Positions 38,030-46,872 are shown, counted from the stretch's first letter. The stretch: DNA of 64,000 bases from Desulfuromonadales bacterium (GCA_030154185.1 JASKKK010000004.1:18369-82368); one strand, 5' to 3'. The notes: generated by a model from the letters alone, not told the origin. Made by a program: numbers and translations.

Positions 38030-39215
38030 TTGCCTCCGTTGCCTCCTTCAATTCTTCGGAAACACTTTCAGGAGCTGCTTCTGCATCAGCGGCTTCAATG
38101 TCGGACAACTCTTCTGAAGGCATTTCGTCAGCCGGTGTTTCTCTTAATTCGTCTGTTTCTTCCTGGACGTCCTTGGCGGCTTCCGCGGCCCGGGTTTCAC
38201 TCTTGATATCGATATTCCAGCCTGTCAACCTGGCCGCGAGTCGCACATTCTGCCCTTTTTTTCCGATAGCCAGAGACAACTGGTCATCCGGCACAATTAC
38301 CTCGAGAGCCTGTTCTTCGTTGTCGAGATATATTCTTGTCACCTCTGCCGGAGCGAGAGCGGCACAGACGAAACGGCCCACATCGGGCGACCAGGGGACA
38401 ATATCGATCTTTTCTCCCCGCAGTTCGGAAACCACATTCTGCACCCGGGACCCACGCATGCCGACGCAAGCTCCAACGGGATCGACATCGGGGTCATAAG
38501 AGGCCACGGCAATTTTAGTGCGGCTGCCGGCTTCTCGCGCAACAGCTTTGATCTCGACGATTCCTTCAGATATCTCCGGAACTTCAAACTGGAACAGCGC
38601 GGAAACCAGACCGGCATGGGTTCGCGACAGAATAATCTGCGGCCCCTTGGTCGACAGCTTGACATCCGAAATGAGAACCCGCGCACGGTCACCCTGGCGG
38701 TAGTTCTCTCGGGGCACCTGCTCGCGATGAGGCAACAACCCTTCTGCAAGGCCAAGATCGATAATCAGATCGCCACGCTCGTAGCGGCGCACGATGCCGT
38801 TGACGAGTTCGCCTACACGGTCCTTGAATTCATTGTAGACCTTTTCGCGTTCGGCCTCCCGAACCTTTTGAATGATAACCTGCTTTGCAGTCTGCGCGGC
38901 TATCCGGCTGAAATTCCCACTCTCTATTTTCATGCCGAGGGAGTCGCCGATCTCGACTTCTTCGTCGATTTCGCGGGCCTCTTCCAGATCGATCTCTTTG
39001 TAGGAGTCAACCACTTCATCGACCACGGTGACGAACTCAAAAAGTTCAACCTCTCCCAACTCGTCATTAAAATGTGCTTCCAGGTCGCGCGTATTGCGAT
39101 ATTTTTTGTTTGCCGCGGAAAGCACGGCTGACTCCAGGGCCTCGACCAGAATTCCCCGATCGATACCCTTTTCCTTTACGACCTGCTCGATGATATGGTT
39201 AAGATTTACCAACAT
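37995..39215 (-). CDS. nusA: Transcription termination/antitermination protein NusA
   Basis: 406 residues. Amino-terminal RNA-polymerase-binding domain (1-125), S1 domain (RVGELVNGIVRRYERGDLIIDLG), and two KH domains (VGACVGMRGSRVQNVVSELRGEKID and LSLAIGKKGQNVRLAARLTGW). A 60-residue very acidic tail follows, with no AR2 repeats. The ATG at 39215 starts MLVNLNHIIEQV as in relatives; an upstream ATG in frame would run through the rimP-nusA gap. Confidence 0.96.
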   Translation of the reverse strand: MLVNLNHIIEQVVKEKGIDRGILVEALESAVLSAANKKYRNTRDLEAHFNDELGEVELFEFVTVVDEVVDSYKEIDLEEAREIDEEVEIGDSLGMKIESGNFSRIAAQTAKQVIIQKVREAEREKVYNEFKDRVGELVNGIVRRYERGDLIIDLGLAEGLLPHREQVPRENYRQGDRARVLISDVKLSTKGPQIILSRTHAGLVSALFQFEVPEISEGIVEIKAVAREAGSRTKIAVASYDPDVDPVGACVGMRGSRVQNVVSELRGEKIDIVPWSPDVGRFVCAALAPAEVTRIYLDNEEQALEVIVPDDQLSLAIGKKGQNVRLAARLTGWNIDIKSETRAAEAAKDVQEETDELRETPADEMPSEELSDIEAADAEAAPESVSEELKEATEANEEGSSEDPSV

Positions 39216-39303
39216 CCGAATCCCCCTCGATGTTTTTTTATTCGGTTTTTCAATAATATGTAAAAGTTGCGCCCCTATTAAGCAAAACGCAACCGGGTTT
39301 GAA

Positions 39304-39792
39304 TCAGAACTCGATTTCCAGATTGGCCTTTTCGATATCTTCAAGCGGCACTTCGACCCGGAAACCGTTTTTTTCCTTAAGTTCGATCAAAACCTTTCCA
39401 TCACAAAGACCTTCGAGCGTTCCCACAAAGGTCTTGCGTCCACGACCCTTGCCGTCGATATCGATGGCAACCCGACTCTTAATTTTTGCCAAGCGTCCGA
39501 CAAAGCGCTCATAATCAGCTGCCTTGGTTAAAGGCCGATCGAGTCCCGGAGATGAAACTTCCAGATTGTATGCCGTTTCAATCGGGTCTTCGACTTCCAA
39601 AAGAACACTGATTTCGCGACTGACCTCGACACAGGTGTCGAGCGTTACTCCGCCCGGTTCATCGATATACAGGCGCAGCACACAACCATGAGATTCTCTT
39701 TTATATTCAATGTCAACGAGTTCGCAACCCTTTTCCTCAAGAACCGGAAGAACAAGAGCGCGGACCTTGTCCAGTACAGTTTGTTGCGTCAT
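39304..39792 (-). CDS. rimP: Ribosome maturation factor RimP
   Basis: 162 residues: LVLPVLEEKGCELVDIEYKR, VLRLYIDEPGGVTLDTCVEVSREI and LEVSSPGLDRPL, the RimP signatures. It binds 30S precursors and assists assembly. First gene of the rimP-nusA-infB operon. The ATG at 39792 begins MTQQTVLDKVRAL. Its leader holds a terminator hairpin (see 39819-39846). Confidence 0.95.
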   Translation of the reverse strand: MTQQTVLDKVRALVLPVLEEKGCELVDIEYKRESHGCVLRLYIDEPGGVTLDTCVEVSREISVLLEVEDPIETAYNLEVSSPGLDRPLTKAADYERFVGRLAKIKSRVAIDIDGKGRGRKTFVGTLEGLCDGKVLIELKEKNGFRVEVPLEDIEKANLEIEF

Positions 39793-39818
39793 GCGATCAA
39801 AACTTTCTTTGCCCGAAA

Positions 39819-39846
39819 TAAAAAAAGTGAGCATGAAGCCCACTTT
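39819..39846 (-). terminator. Attenuator-like terminator in the rimP leader
   Basis: On the minus strand AAAAGTGGGC, a TTCAT loop and GCTCACTTTT followed by further T residues form an intrinsic terminator about 27 bases before the rimP ATG. The upstream gene (rlmD-like) reads away from it on the same strand only after its own stop at 39940. The hairpin could therefore stop readthrough or control the operon, as the known rimP leader RNAs are thought to do. Confidence 0.65.
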
Positions 39847-39939
39847 TCCGTAGTGAACGTATTTGATAGCCCACTGTTACCACGAAGTATTGAATAATGC
39901 AAGAAAAAAATAATTTTCCGCAGTTCGCGACCTGGCCCG

Positions 39940-41247
39940 TCACTCTCTTTTCAGCATGGTGATGCTTTCCGTATGATGGGTATGCGGAAACAGGTCGAAA
40001 GGACGCGACCAGACAGGCTGATAGCCGTTGTTTACCAATGGTTGTAAATCGCGCACCAGCGTGGGAGGATCGCAGGATATATACAGTAATCTGCCGGGAC
40101 GAACCGACACGAGTTCTCGGGCAACATCGTAAGCACCGCTGCGGGGAGGGTCGAGAATGACCAAATCGACGGGCTCGTTTTGACTATAAATGGTCGCGGC
40201 CCCATAGGATTCCCTGGTGAAAAATCTGACGTTATCCATACCGTTGAGTCGGGCATTGAGCCGAGCCATTTCAATACTCTGCTGATAGGCCTCCACGCCG
40301 ATGACTTCCTGTGCCAGGCGGGCGACAGGCAGGCTGAAATTCCCCATACCGCAAAACAGATCCAGAACCCTTGTCGGAGGATCGGATACCAACGCCCTGA
40401 TCACCTCCTGAACCATGGCTCGATTCTGAGCGAGATTGATCTGGGCGAAACCGCCAGGTCCGTATCCGAGACGCAATCTTGGCGTATCCACTTCAATGAT
40501 CAGCTCGAGGGAGCCGCAAACATGCCGCAGACTGTTTTTGCGCCCTGTCTGCACAAACACCGCCATATCGCTCGATGCGGCCAGGGCCTTAAGGTGATCC
40601 ACGAATCGCTCGACATCCTGCGCCAGACAATGCACCACGCAGCGCACCCGTTCCTGATCATCGACAGCCAGATCTATCTGCGGCACGGTGCCGGCCCAGC
40701 GGGTATTCCCGATCCAGGAACGCAATTGCTCCTTTGCCTGGTTCAGCGATGGATGGATTACCGGGCAATGTTCTACCGGTATGACATAATGACTGCCACG
40801 CCGGTAAAAGCCGACCTGAAATCCTTCCGGCGTATTCAGGCACTTGAACTGAACTCTGCTGCGATAGCCCCACTCCTTCGCCGAGGGTACCATCGGCCGA
40901 ATCCCGGCAGGGTCCATGCCGACTTTGCGAACCAGAAAATCTTGAAATATCCGCTCTTTCCAGGCGCACTGATCCTCATAAGACAAATGCTGCCACTGGC
41001 ACCCACCGCACTGTCCGAATACCGGACATACCGCCGGTCTGCGATATTCCGAAGGAGCAATCAACCGCTCCGCCCTGGCCTCCACATAGCGTTTTTTCTG
41101 GCGGACGACCCGGCATTGTACGCGATCCCCGGGGGCAGTATAAGGCACAAACACCACCTTGCCCTTATAATGACCGAGACCGTTACCACCATAGGCAAGG
41201 GATTCGATAAGAAGATTGTCTATTGATCCAGGCTTGGTATCCATCAT
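39940..41247 (-). CDS. Class I SAM 23S rRNA (uracil-C5)-methyltransferase, RlmD/RumA family
   Basis: 435 residues. TRAM domain at about 10-70 (ESLAYGGNGLGHYKGKVVFVPYTAPGD), a cysteine group C-x5-C-x2-C followed by a later Cys for a [4Fe-4S] cluster, and a SAM domain (VLDLFCGMGNFSLPVA). The catalytic-Cys motif LLYISCDPPTLVRDL is present. It makes 5-methyluridine in 23S rRNA; which site cannot be told. The start ATG at 41247 overlaps the stop of the upstream methyltransferase (ATGA). Confidence 0.92.
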   Translation of the reverse strand: MMDTKPGSIDNLLIESLAYGGNGLGHYKGKVVFVPYTAPGDRVQCRVVRQKKRYVEARAERLIAPSEYRRPAVCPVFGQCGGCQWQHLSYEDQCAWKERIFQDFLVRKVGMDPAGIRPMVPSAKEWGYRSRVQFKCLNTPEGFQVGFYRRGSHYVIPVEHCPVIHPSLNQAKEQLRSWIGNTRWAGTVPQIDLAVDDQERVRCVVHCLAQDVERFVDHLKALAASSDMAVFVQTGRKNSLRHVCGSLELIIEVDTPRLRLGYGPGGFAQINLAQNRAMVQEVIRALVSDPPTRVLDLFCGMGNFSLPVARLAQEVIGVEAYQQSIEMARLNARLNGMDNVRFFTRESYGAATIYSQNEPVDLVILDPPRSGAYDVARELVSVRPGRLLYISCDPPTLVRDLQPLVNNGYQPVWSRPFDLFPHTHHTESITMLKRE

Positions 41248-41978
41248 CGGTCTTTTCGCTGGCGATTCAGCCAATCGAGACGGCTCCACAATCCTCTGAG
41301 AATACGGACATCCCGATCGTTCAGGCCGGCGCGTCCGAATATCCTGCGAAAACTGCGTAAAATATGATCCGGATTTTGAGGGTCGAGAAAACCGATATCG
41401 GTCAAAGTACCTCGCATGTGCTGGAACATGCCCTCAAGTACTTCGACGGAGGAAGCTTTTTTGCCATCGGCAGTTTTGCCGCGAGAGACCGCGCGAGCTT
41501 TGGCCGTTTCATACAGACATATAGAAACGGACTGAGCCAGATTCATGGACGGACAGGCCTCTTCGGTCGGTATGGTAACGAAACGTTGACAGAAATCAAG
41601 TTCCGCGGTGGCAAGCCCCTTATCTTCCCTTCCGAAAACCCATGCCACTTTTCCCTGTTCGGTCAGGGGAGCGAATTCTTTCGCGGCGTCATCGGGATGC
41701 AGAAAATCCTCACGGTATTTTCCAAAACGCCTGGTTGTCCCAAGCGCCAATACGCAATCGCCAAGCGCAGAGCGCAAATCATTATAAATACGAGCGTTTT
41801 CGAGAATTCCTGAGGCCTTAACCGCCATGCGTCGGGCATCGTCGCTCAGATGATCCGCAACGGGATTGACCAAGCGCAGATCGGAAAAACCGAAATTCAT
41901 CATGGCACGGCAGACAGAGCCTATGTTAAGCGGTCCCTGCGGTTCAACAAGAACCACACTTATCCGATCGGAGTTCAT
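41244..41978 (-). CDS. SPOUT-family RNA 2'-O-methyltransferase, TrmJ-like
   Basis: 244 residues: VVLVEPQGPLNIGSVCRAMMNFGF (motif 1), VAWVFGREDKGL and IPTEEACPSMNLAQSVSICLYE (the knot motifs 2 and 3). It has a helical carboxyl extension (HMRGTLTDIGFLDPQNPDHILRSFRRIFGRAGL) typical of TrmJ, which methylates nucleotide 32 in tRNA. It overlaps the next methyltransferase by 4 bases. Confidence 0.92.
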   Translation of the reverse strand: MNSDRISVVLVEPQGPLNIGSVCRAMMNFGFSDLRLVNPVADHLSDDARRMAVKASGILENARIYNDLRSALGDCVLALGTTRRFGKYREDFLHPDDAAKEFAPLTEQGKVAWVFGREDKGLATAELDFCQRFVTIPTEEACPSMNLAQSVSICLYETAKARAVSRGKTADGKKASSVEVLEGMFQHMRGTLTDIGFLDPQNPDHILRSFRRIFGRAGLNDRDVRILRGLWSRLDWLNRQRKDR

Positions 41979-42034
41979 TGCTGTTAATTCATCCTTTAAA
42001 ATTTTCTAGCCGGGGCATCCATGGATAAGTCGGG

Positions 42035-42751
42035 CTAGCCTAATTCATCCATGAAAAACTGCGCCAGGGTCACACCGGCGATGGCCGCCGTTTCGGTGCG
42101 AAGAATTCGGGAACCAAGGGTTACCGGGATGATTCCGGCCCCGGAGACCCGCTGGATTTCAGATGGTTCGAACCCTCCTTCGGGACCGATGATGAGTGCG
42201 ACACTGGAGACCGGCAAATCGTTAAGAGCATCGCGCAACCGGCAGGATGTATCCCCTTCATAAAGCATCAAAGCCCTGTCCCAGCGGCGGGCCTCGTCAA
42301 GCACGTCCGTAAAATTCATAACGGGCGCCAGTTCAGGTATGTCCGGCCTACGACATTGTTTGGCTGCACGCAAAACGATATCCGGCCACCGATGGGATTT
42401 TCGCTGTCTGGCATCCCTTTCTTCCAGAGTGGTGGAGCGCAGCGAGACAAAGGGGACTATGCGCCAGACGCCCAACTCCACACTCTTTTGCAATACCAGC
42501 TCGAAGCGTTCTTTATCCGGCAAAGCCTGATACAGTACAAGAGGAACTGCAGCGAGGTTCTTCGAACCCAACTTCCGAAACGGGACCACCCGCTCGTCGT
42601 TTACAAGCCGCGCACGATAAGCGCCATCCCTATTATCGACAATCGTCAGGATGGTGCCGGGACGGGCACTCCAAAAGGACAAGGCCCTGACCGCATCCGG
42701 CGGCAGGGCCATTTCCGTTTCGAGCAGAGCAGGTCTATCCAGTCGAATGAT
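42035..42751 (-). CDS. rsmE: 16S rRNA (uracil-1498-N3)-methyltransferase RsmE, unusual start
   Basis: About 238 residues of the RsmE SPOUT family: ALPDKERFELVLQKSVELGVWRIVPF, RWPDIVLRAAKQCRRPDIPEL, ALIIGPEGGFEPSEI and TLGSRILRTETAAIAGV. The start is unresolved. Conserved homology reaches back to about IIRLDRPALLETE, but there is no ATG, GTG or TTG there. A good AAGGGAGG site lies 10 bases before an ATC (42751) and 13 before an ATT (42748). An in-frame ATG (42712) would remove part of the amino-terminal PUA-like domain. Coordinates use the ATC. It is 19 bases after holC. Confidence 0.88.
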   Translation of the reverse strand: MIRLDRPALLETEMALPPDAVRALSFWSARPGTILTIVDNRDGAYRARLVNDERVVPFRKLGSKNLAAVPLVLYQALPDKERFELVLQKSVELGVWRIVPFVSLRSTTLEERDARQRKSHRWPDIVLRAAKQCRRPDIPELAPVMNFTDVLDEARRWDRALMLYEGDTSCRLRDALNDLPVSSVALIIGPEGGFEPSEIQRVSGAGIIPVTLGSRILRTETAAIAGVTLAQFFMDELG

Positions 42752-42770
42752 GCTCTGAAGACCTCCCTTG

Positions 42771-43187
42771 TTAACGCATGGCAACCTCAAGGCCGGCCTC
42801 CCGAAAGTCGACGAACCGTTTGCGTGCGGCAACAAGCAGATTCGGGTCGTAAGCTTCTGCAAAATCGATAGCCAGTGGAAACTGCCGCACAAATTCCAGA
42901 GAGCATGGTCTGCCCATGATCAAGACCTCGGCGCCATTGGGGTTGCGTTCTTCTACCTCGATAATGACCGGTTCGTCAAGGCATTCTACCGCGCCGTTGT
43001 CGTAGACATGGGGAATGAAAGACCCTTTTTTCCAGGTCCACATGAACCGATCGAGGGTAACACCCTGGTTATCGTCACAAACCAGGATCAAAACACGCCT
43101 ACCTTGCGAAAAAAAATGGTTTGCCAGTTCGCACAGGTGTTTGGCCTTTTCAGGACGTTTGATTTTAACAAACTCGACCCGCGTCAT
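42771..43187 (-). CDS. holC: DNA polymerase III chi subunit
   Basis: 138 residues: MTRVEFVKIKRPEKAKHLCEL, RVLILVCDDNQGVTLDRFMWTW and SFIPHVYDNG are HolC features. Chi links the clamp loader to single-strand binding protein. It lies between korC and rsmE on the same strand. Confidence 0.9.
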   Translation of the reverse strand: MTRVEFVKIKRPEKAKHLCELANHFFSQGRRVLILVCDDNQGVTLDRFMWTWKKGSFIPHVYDNGAVECLDEPVIIEVEERNPNGAEVLIMGRPCSLEFVRQFPLAIDFAEAYDPNLLVAARKRFVDFREAGLEVAMR

Positions 43188-43238
43188 GACGGCAAGGCCT
43201 TTTTGTTTTTACGCAAAGGTTTGTAGCACATGGGGACA

Positions 43239-43784
43239 CTAAGCATTGACGGCGAAGGCGGCGCCTCGATCGAGAGCCTGCATGTTGGCAGGAATGAATC
43301 GTTTGTTGCGTTCCGGCAGGATGCTGTCAAGGCCGGATTTTAAACTCTCAAGGCTGACCACACCGGTACGTCCGGCATAGGCGCCAAGCATAATCATGTT
43401 GACCAACCGTGCGTTACCAGCTTCGGCGGCAAGGTCGTTGGCGGGGATGCGGATCATCTCAACATCGGACCGATCCCGTGGCACCTGATCGACAAGGGAG
43501 GAATTATAGACACAAAGCCCGCCTTTGGCGATGCGTTCGAAATACTTATCTATGGCGAGTTGATTAAAAAGCAGCGCAGATGCGGGTCGTCCGATAACGG
43601 GCGAGCCGATTTCCTCTTCGGAAACGATAACGGTACAGGTTGCCGCTCCACCGCGTTTTTCAGGACCGTAAGCAGGAAAATAGGTGGCATTTTTGTTTTC
43701 CAGGATGGCGGCACAGGCCAACAGATTGCCAATGAGCAAGATCCCCTGCCCGCCATATCCGGCCATAAAAACATTATCGCTCAT
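43239..43784 (-). CDS. korC: 2-oxoacid:ferredoxin oxidoreductase, gamma subunit
   Basis: 181 residues: NVFMAGYGGQGILLIGNLLACAA, YGPEKRGGAATCTVIVS and NMIMLGAYAGRTGVV. The gamma domain docks on the alpha-beta core. The start MSDNVFMAGYG at 43784 is preferred to the first in-frame Met. Last gene of korD-A-B-C. Confidence 0.93.
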   Translation of the reverse strand: MSDNVFMAGYGGQGILLIGNLLACAAILENKNATYFPAYGPEKRGGAATCTVIVSEEEIGSPVIGRPASALLFNQLAIDKYFERIAKGGLCVYNSSLVDQVPRDRSDVEMIRIPANDLAAEAGNARLVNMIMLGAYAGRTGVVSLESLKSGLDSILPERNKRFIPANMQALDRGAAFAVNA

Positions 43785-43801
43785 TATATCCAGTCCGTTT
43801 C

Positions 43802-44584
43802 TCAAACAGTTTTAAAAACGTTACTTTCCCCGTCGGCTGTTACGTCCTTATAAACACCCAAGGGGAAAAAATCCATCATTTCTTTCTCGACACGCGCATT
43901 CGCGTCGATGGCCGACATGCCCCAATTGGTAGGACAGGCACCGAGCACTTCGACAAAAGCGAATCCCTGCTTTTTTTTCTGCATTTCAAAAGCTTTGAGA
44001 ATGGTGCGCCCTGCCTCGATGGCGCGCTTCGGAGTGTCGACTGCGACCCGGGCCGAAAATCCTGTTCCACCGAGCATGGCAAGCAACTCGGCCATTCGTA
44101 TTGGATGCCCCTCTGTCGTAACATCGCGCCCATAGGGCGAGGTCGTTGTAACCTGGCCAGGCAAGGTGGTCGGTGCCATCTGTCCGCCGGTCATGCCATA
44201 GGTGGTGTTGTTGAGGAAAATGACGGTTATGAGTTCGCCGCGATTGGCCGCATGAATGATCTCGGCGGTACCGATGGCGGCAAGATCGCCATCCCCCTGA
44301 TACGTAAAAACCACGCTGTCCGGATGGACGTGCTTTACACCGGTAGCAACGGCGGGTGCGCGACCGTGCGGTGCCTCGACAACGTCTATATCAAAATAGT
44401 CGTACAACAAGACACTGCACCCGACAGAACCGATCCCAATGGTCTGTTGCTGCGCACCAAGCTGGTCGATTGCTTCGGCAACCAGGCGATGCACGGTACC
44501 ATGATGGCAGCCGGCACAATAATGAGTGGGCACCTCTTTCAATGCCGAAGGTCGTTGAAAAACCGTCTGAACGTTGGAAGCCAT
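43802..44584 (-). CDS. korB: 2-oxoacid:ferredoxin oxidoreductase, beta subunit
   Basis: 260 residues with the thiamine-diphosphate domain: HYCAGCHHGTVHRLVAEAID, FTYQGDGDLAAIGTAEIIHAANR (GDG metal motif) and the following NNTTYGMTGGQMAPTT. It probably oxidises 2-oxoglutarate, or another 2-oxoacid, to the acyl-CoA with reduced ferredoxin. It is 2 bases from korA. Confidence 0.94.
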   Translation of the reverse strand: MASNVQTVFQRPSALKEVPTHYCAGCHHGTVHRLVAEAIDQLGAQQQTIGIGSVGCSVLLYDYFDIDVVEAPHGRAPAVATGVKHVHPDSVVFTYQGDGDLAAIGTAEIIHAANRGELITVIFLNNTTYGMTGGQMAPTTLPGQVTTTSPYGRDVTTEGHPIRMAELLAMLGGTGFSARVAVDTPKRAIEAGRTILKAFEMQKKKQGFAFVEVLGACPTNWGMSAIDANARVEKEMMDFFPLGVYKDVTADGESNVFKTV

Positions 44585-44586
44585 GA

Positions 44587-45654
44587 TCAGTCCTTATAAT
44601 GTTTACAGATCTGTTCAAAGATTTCTTCGGGATTCGGTAACGATCCGGTTCCGCCGGGTCGCCCGTAGAATCGCACATCGGCACCGGGAGCGGAGGACAA
44701 ACGTACATCTTCCACCATCTGCCCATTATTCAACTCGACACAAAGTACCTTGGGGGTGCGCTCGGTGGCCTTACGATAAATTTCGGCCGGAAAGGGGTAC
44801 ACCGTGACAGGACGAATCAGACCAACCTTTAAACCTTCCCGACGCGCCATGGCGATAGCGGTTTTGACGATACGAGCGCCGCCTCCGAAGGCGGTCAAAA
44901 TCAATTCGGCATCGTCCAGACCGGTGGCCTCATACCGAACTTCGTTTTCCCGCAGTCGAGCATACTTTGCGTGCAGATGCCAATTATGTGCTTCCAGTTC
45001 ACCATCGCCGAGATATAAGGATTTGACGGCATTGCCTTTGGCTCGACCATGTTTGCCGGTGACCGCCCAATCCTTGCGGGGCAAATCTTCGGGGGCCTGA
45101 TAGGGATGCGGCATCAGCGCTTCTTTCATCTGTCCCAACATGGCGTCACCCAAGACCAGCGCGGGCATGCGGTAGCGATCGGCAAGATCAAAAGCAAGCA
45201 TGGTGAGATCATATAACTCCTGGACCGAATGAGGAGCCAGAACGACGAGATGGTAGCCGCCATGCCCTGCCCCTTTTACCGCCTGGAAATAATCGGCCTG
45301 TGAAACATCGATGCCGCCGAGACCTGGGCCGGGACGTTGAATATTGACAATAACGGCGGGCACTTCGGAACCGGCCATGAAAGAAATGCCTTCAGCCTTA
45401 AGAGATATGCCGGGACCGGATGAAGAGGTCATGACACGTCCACCCGCAGCCCCTGCGCCTAATACCATATTAATGGCGGCCACTTCACTCTCGGCCTGGA
45501 TAAAACATCCCCCGACACGCGGCATTTCCCGCGACATGTATTCGGGAATATCGTTTTGGGGGGTAATGGGATAGCCGAAGTAATAACGGCACCCGGCCTC
45601 GATGGCTCCCATGGCAACCGCTTCGTTGCCTTTGACAAATAAACGTTTTTTCAA
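44587..45654 (-). CDS. korA: 2-oxoacid:ferredoxin oxidoreductase, alpha subunit
   Basis: 355 residues: KGNEAVAMGAIEAGCRYYFGYPITPQND, SSSGPGISLKAEG and GGIDVSQADYF, the pyrimidine-binding domain plus domain II. The start is a TTG at 45654 with AGGAGG 5 bases ahead; no ATG fits. Domain order and subunit set (separate ferredoxin, alpha, beta, gamma) match the four-gene 2-oxoglutarate type (KorDABC), but VOR-type substrates are not excluded. Confidence 0.93.
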   Translation of the reverse strand: MKKRLFVKGNEAVAMGAIEAGCRYYFGYPITPQNDIPEYMSREMPRVGGCFIQAESEVAAINMVLGAGAAGGRVMTSSSGPGISLKAEGISFMAGSEVPAVIVNIQRPGPGLGGIDVSQADYFQAVKGAGHGGYHLVVLAPHSVQELYDLTMLAFDLADRYRMPALVLGDAMLGQMKEALMPHPYQAPEDLPRKDWAVTGKHGRAKGNAVKSLYLGDGELEAHNWHLHAKYARLRENEVRYEATGLDDAELILTAFGGGARIVKTAIAMARREGLKVGLIRPVTVYPFPAEIYRKATERTPKVLCVELNNGQMVEDVRLSSAPGADVRFYGRPGGTGSLPNPEEIFEQICKHYKD

Positions 45655-45728
45655 AACAACCTCCTGGTTGCGTTGAAACCGGTTTGAAAAAATCCGGGAT
45701 ATGATTTCCCGGAATGATGCGAACTTTC

Positions 45729-45947
45729 TCAATCGTCCGATTTGTTGACCTTGATGGCAACGTCCGGACATATTCGGGCGCAGAGTGCACAGGAAATGCA
45801 TTTTTCCTGTCCCGCTTCATCTATTTCCACCAGGGGGTATCCCTGTTTGTTGAGCTTGCGCCCGATTTTTAATAATTTCTTGGGGCAGGCTTCTGCACAA
45901 AGACCGCACCCCTTGCAAAATTCTTCGTCGATAAGGATTTTTTTCAC
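45729..45947 (-). CDS. korD: 2[4Fe-4S] ferredoxin, delta subunit of oxidoreductase
   Basis: 72 residues with two cluster motifs, CKGCGLCAEACP and CISCALCARICP. It carries electrons within or from the KorABC complex. The start is a GTG at 45947. It is first in the operon, 74 bases before korA. Confidence 0.93.
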   Translation of the reverse strand: MKKILIDEEFCKGCGLCAEACPKKLLKIGRKLNKQGYPLVEIDEAGQEKCISCALCARICPDVAIKVNKSDD

Positions 45948-46252
45948 GGACAGGCCCTTTTCTAAACGTCTGACAATACTTGTTGGAGATGCACTTGCCG
46001 CGGAAGCTGAAAGATAACAAATCGCCTAAATTTTGGCAACACCGAATGAAAGTTCACGCTTTCTTAACAGGCCTTCTTCCTGCCTCGACCGAATAAGCCC
46101 TTCATATTTGTCATACAAAGCGACCTTGGACACGGAACATATCTGCTTCCCGGCTTTACCGGTTGATCCTTCCGACTTTTTCGCCTGACATGCAAAGGTA
46201 AACCTTTCCCCTTCGAACCCGTCTATTCACACAAAAGAAAGGAGAGTTCGCC
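45948..46252. other. Divergent intergenic region korD / secreted protein gene
   Basis: 305 bases between divergent genes, expected to hold both promoters. No riboswitch motif was convincing. An AAAGGAGAG ribosome site ends it before 46253. Confidence 0.5.
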
Positions 46253-46720
46253 ATGAAAAGAAAACTGCTATCTGTGGCCATGACGGCCGCAACCCTCGGT
46301 ATCGCTTGTATGCTTGCCACGCCTGCCTGGTCTCTGGGACGTTATGAAGTGACCAACCGCAACCAGCACAAAAGGATCGCTCAGGGCGTCAGGTCCGGAG
46401 AAATCACGCGGGGAGAACGGGCAAAGCTGAAATCCGAACAGCGTCAGTTGCGCCGCTTTCACCGTCGTGCACATGCGGATGGGCATGTATCCGGGAGGGA
46501 ACACCATCGCATGTTGAAGATGCAACAACGCGCCAGCCGCAACATCTATCGGGCAAAGCATAACCGCAAGGCCTACAGAGCTTGTCCTTCCGTCCCTCGC
46601 AAACACCATGGAAACCATCATCTGCGGCATCGCCGTACGGCAAGGCCGAAGCACGGAACCTTCAGCGGGGCCGTCCTGCAACCGGGCATGTCTCTTGCCT
46701 GGAACATCAACCTTCGATAG
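46253..46720 (+). CDS. Secreted basic hypothetical protein
   Basis: 155 residues. A signal peptide (K-rich start, hydrophobic core 8-24, ATPAWS cut near residue 27) is followed by RYEVTNRNQHKRIAQGVRSGEITRGE and a His/Arg/Lys-rich helical remainder (about HRRAHADGHVSGREHHRML, ending in HHGNHHLRHRR). The repeated G-E-x-T-R-x-E / D-G-x-V-S-x-x-E pattern resembles small periplasmic proteins of unknown role. Metal or anion binding through the histidines is a guess. A strong terminator follows, so it is a single gene. Confidence 0.8.
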   Translation: MKRKLLSVAMTAATLGIACMLATPAWSLGRYEVTNRNQHKRIAQGVRSGEITRGERAKLKSEQRQLRRFHRRAHADGHVSGREHHRMLKMQQRASRNIYRAKHNRKAYRACPSVPRKHHGNHHLRHRRTARPKHGTFSGAVLQPGMSLAWNINLR

Positions 46721-46733
46721 CATCATTTTTCAT

Positions 46734-46767
46734 CGGCTTGCATGTTGACTCATGCAAGCCGTTTTTT
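46734..46767 (+). terminator. Rho-independent terminator of the secreted protein gene
   Basis: Perfect 11-bp stem CGGCTTGCATG/CATGCAAGCCG (46734-46744 with 46751-46761) around TTGACT, then six T. Confidence 0.9.
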
Positions 46768-46793
46768 GCCTCCTTTGAATGCTCGGTTATAAT
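46766..46793 (+). promoter_or_regulatory. Promoter of pfk
   Basis: TTGCCT (46766-46771), 16-base spacer, TATAAT (46788-46793), about 80 bases before the pfk ATG. The -35 starts within the T run of the preceding terminator. Confidence 0.6.
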
Positions 46794-46872
46794 CGTTACT
46801 CAATGGCTTGAGTGCAATATTCCAAGCACCAGGCATGAATTTCGAACCGCATCCATATTTAGGGGGAAACTG

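Noticed and set aside
40180..41226. 348-codon plus-strand frame opposite the RlmD-type gene
   Set aside because: Shadow of the methyltransferase, no homology seen.
45948..46252. Possible c-di-GMP riboswitch upstream of korD or the secreted protein
   Set aside because: Some AAAGCC-like pieces occur, but the conserved order and pairing of GEMM RNAs could not be built.
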